Shown: positions 33,914 to 34,413 of the stretch, piece after piece
Numbering within the stretch: position 1 is the first letter of the stretch
Layout: every line of letters begins with the position of its first letter
Source of the DNA: Bacteroidales bacterium
GTDB taxonomy: Bacteria; Bacteroidota; Bacteroidia; Bacteroidales; JAAUTT01
Reading direction: 5' to 3'
DNA length: 34,413 nt
Assembly (NCBI GenBank): GCA_025361285.1
Contig: JANYAP010000148.1
Location: forward strand, 1-34,413
Notes under the pieces: generated by a model
Told to the model about the DNA's origin: nothing
The model's input: the letters and a program-made list of their open reading frames with translations, nothing else
The model's database searches: none
Position numbers and translations under genes: made by a program

Positions 33914-34413
33914 CCATATACCGTTCCGTCGGAAGTGGCAATTACAAGCAAATTACTAGTAACGGCAGGGGTGCTCACCGAGGGACTTCCGGTGTCGAAC
34001 GTCCAAATTTTACTTCCAGTATTTAGGTCGAGAATATAAACTCGTCCATCCCCTGAGGTAACCACAACGCTACTACCAGCAATTACAGCCGAACTTGTAA
34101 CCTTTCCGAGAGTTTTAAACGTCCACAATATTTTACCGTCGGTTTTATTAAAACAATAAATGCTTTTATTTTCGGAACCTACAACTATTTTGCTTCCCGA
34201 AACTGCTGGCGAAGCAGTGAATACACCACCTACCGTTCTATTCCATAAAATTTTATTGGTTGCATAATCAACACAGTAAAATACGCCATCGTAATTTCCG
34301 AAAAATGCATTATTTCCATCGATAGCAGCCGACGAGGCTATATATGTACCAATGTAAATCTTACGAACAATCCTTCCAGTATGTACATCAACAACATGTA
34401 GTTGCCCATCGCA
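33901..34413 (-). CDS. PQQ-type beta-propeller protein (3' part, runs off the window)
   Basis: The frame is open from the window edge (34413) to a TAG at 33901-33903, 170 residues, so the start lies outside. It shows four or more beta-propeller blades of the PQQ/BamB type, with repeats such as GVFYCVDYATNKILWN, IYCFNKTDGKILWTF and VYILDLNTGSKIWTF, each about 40 residues with the Trp near the end. These may be quinoprotein-like or BamB-like scaffolds; a role cannot be chosen from this fragment. The last residues and the stop codon are encoded in a 7-base tandem repeat. Confidence 0.8.
   Translation of the reverse strand, partial: CDGQLHVVDVHTGRIVRKIYIGTYIASSAAIDGNNAFFGNYDGVFYCVDYATNKILWNRTVGGVFTASPAVSGSKIVVGSENKSIYCFNKTDGKILWTFKTLGKVTSSAVIAGSSVVVTSGDGRVYILDLNTGSKIWTFDTGSPSVSTPAVTSNLLVIATSDGTVYGFRN

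Overview
The window looks like a chromosomal segment of a Bacteroidota bacterium, most likely from the Bacteroidales/Marinilabiliales side. It is AT-rich, has few Shine-Dalgarno-like leaders, and shows several matches to the Bacteroidota -7 promoter box TAnnTTTG. The gene content is characteristic of the phylum: an ExbB-ExbD-ExbD-TonB cluster with a TPR protein and a PstS-like lipoprotein, a GH97-type protein, DUF4293, the pyrB-pyrI pair, a ZapB-like/ZapA/6S RNA/RNase Y block, and a large LptD-like protein divergent from an amidase. No tRNA, rRNA, CRISPR array, transposase or prophage was seen, so most of the window is core genome with small accessory patches.

Layout. 1-446: repeat-rich gap holding a truncated DJ-1/PfpI gene. 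447-5993: divergent GH97 protein, a secreted LamG-like protein, a lipoprotein overlapping an ankyrin/beta-barrel gene, and a YitT-type membrane protein. 6237-7139: exported metallophosphoesterase. 7291-14049: a co-directional block of a receiver domain with a C-terminal membrane anchor, a small two-helix membrane protein, a PstS-like lipoprotein, a TPR protein and a complete ExbB/ExbD/ExbD/TonB motor, closed by a strong terminator. 14050-14706: non-coding, rich in hairpins. 14707-17555: anhydroMurNAc kinase and an M23 peptidase. 17682-20114: ZapB-like, ZapA, 6S RNA, RNase Y. 20198-24141: nucleotide-sugar epimerase, a repeat cluster, DUF4293 protein, PyrI, PyrB and a YigZ-family protein. 24189-26018: dnaA and an AT-rich upstream region with 11-bp iterated DnaA-box-like repeats. 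26019-30839: MCE protein and amidase divergent from an LptD-like protein. 30840-32031: an accessory patch with a 27-bp dispersed repeat, an antitoxin/PIN toxin pair and a structured non-coding stretch. 32032 to the end: RidA, a GT4 glycosyltransferase, and the 3' part of a PQQ-type propeller gene running off the edge.

How the genes fit together. Much of the window concerns the cell envelope: Ton-dependent energy transduction, murein hydrolysis and recycling (amidase, M23, AnmK), outer-membrane LPS export (LptD), lipid transport (MCE) and surface sugars (epimerase, GT4). The least explained unit is 7291-14049, where a membrane-tethered receiver without an output domain sits upstream of a proton-motive-force motor. 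The other points most worth checking are a frameshifted antitoxin beside an intact PIN toxin, the iterated boxes upstream of dnaA, an ankyrin/beta-barrel fusion, a GH97 protein that has lost family landmarks, and several families of short intergenic repeats. All family assignments come from reading motifs by eye; no database search was run.
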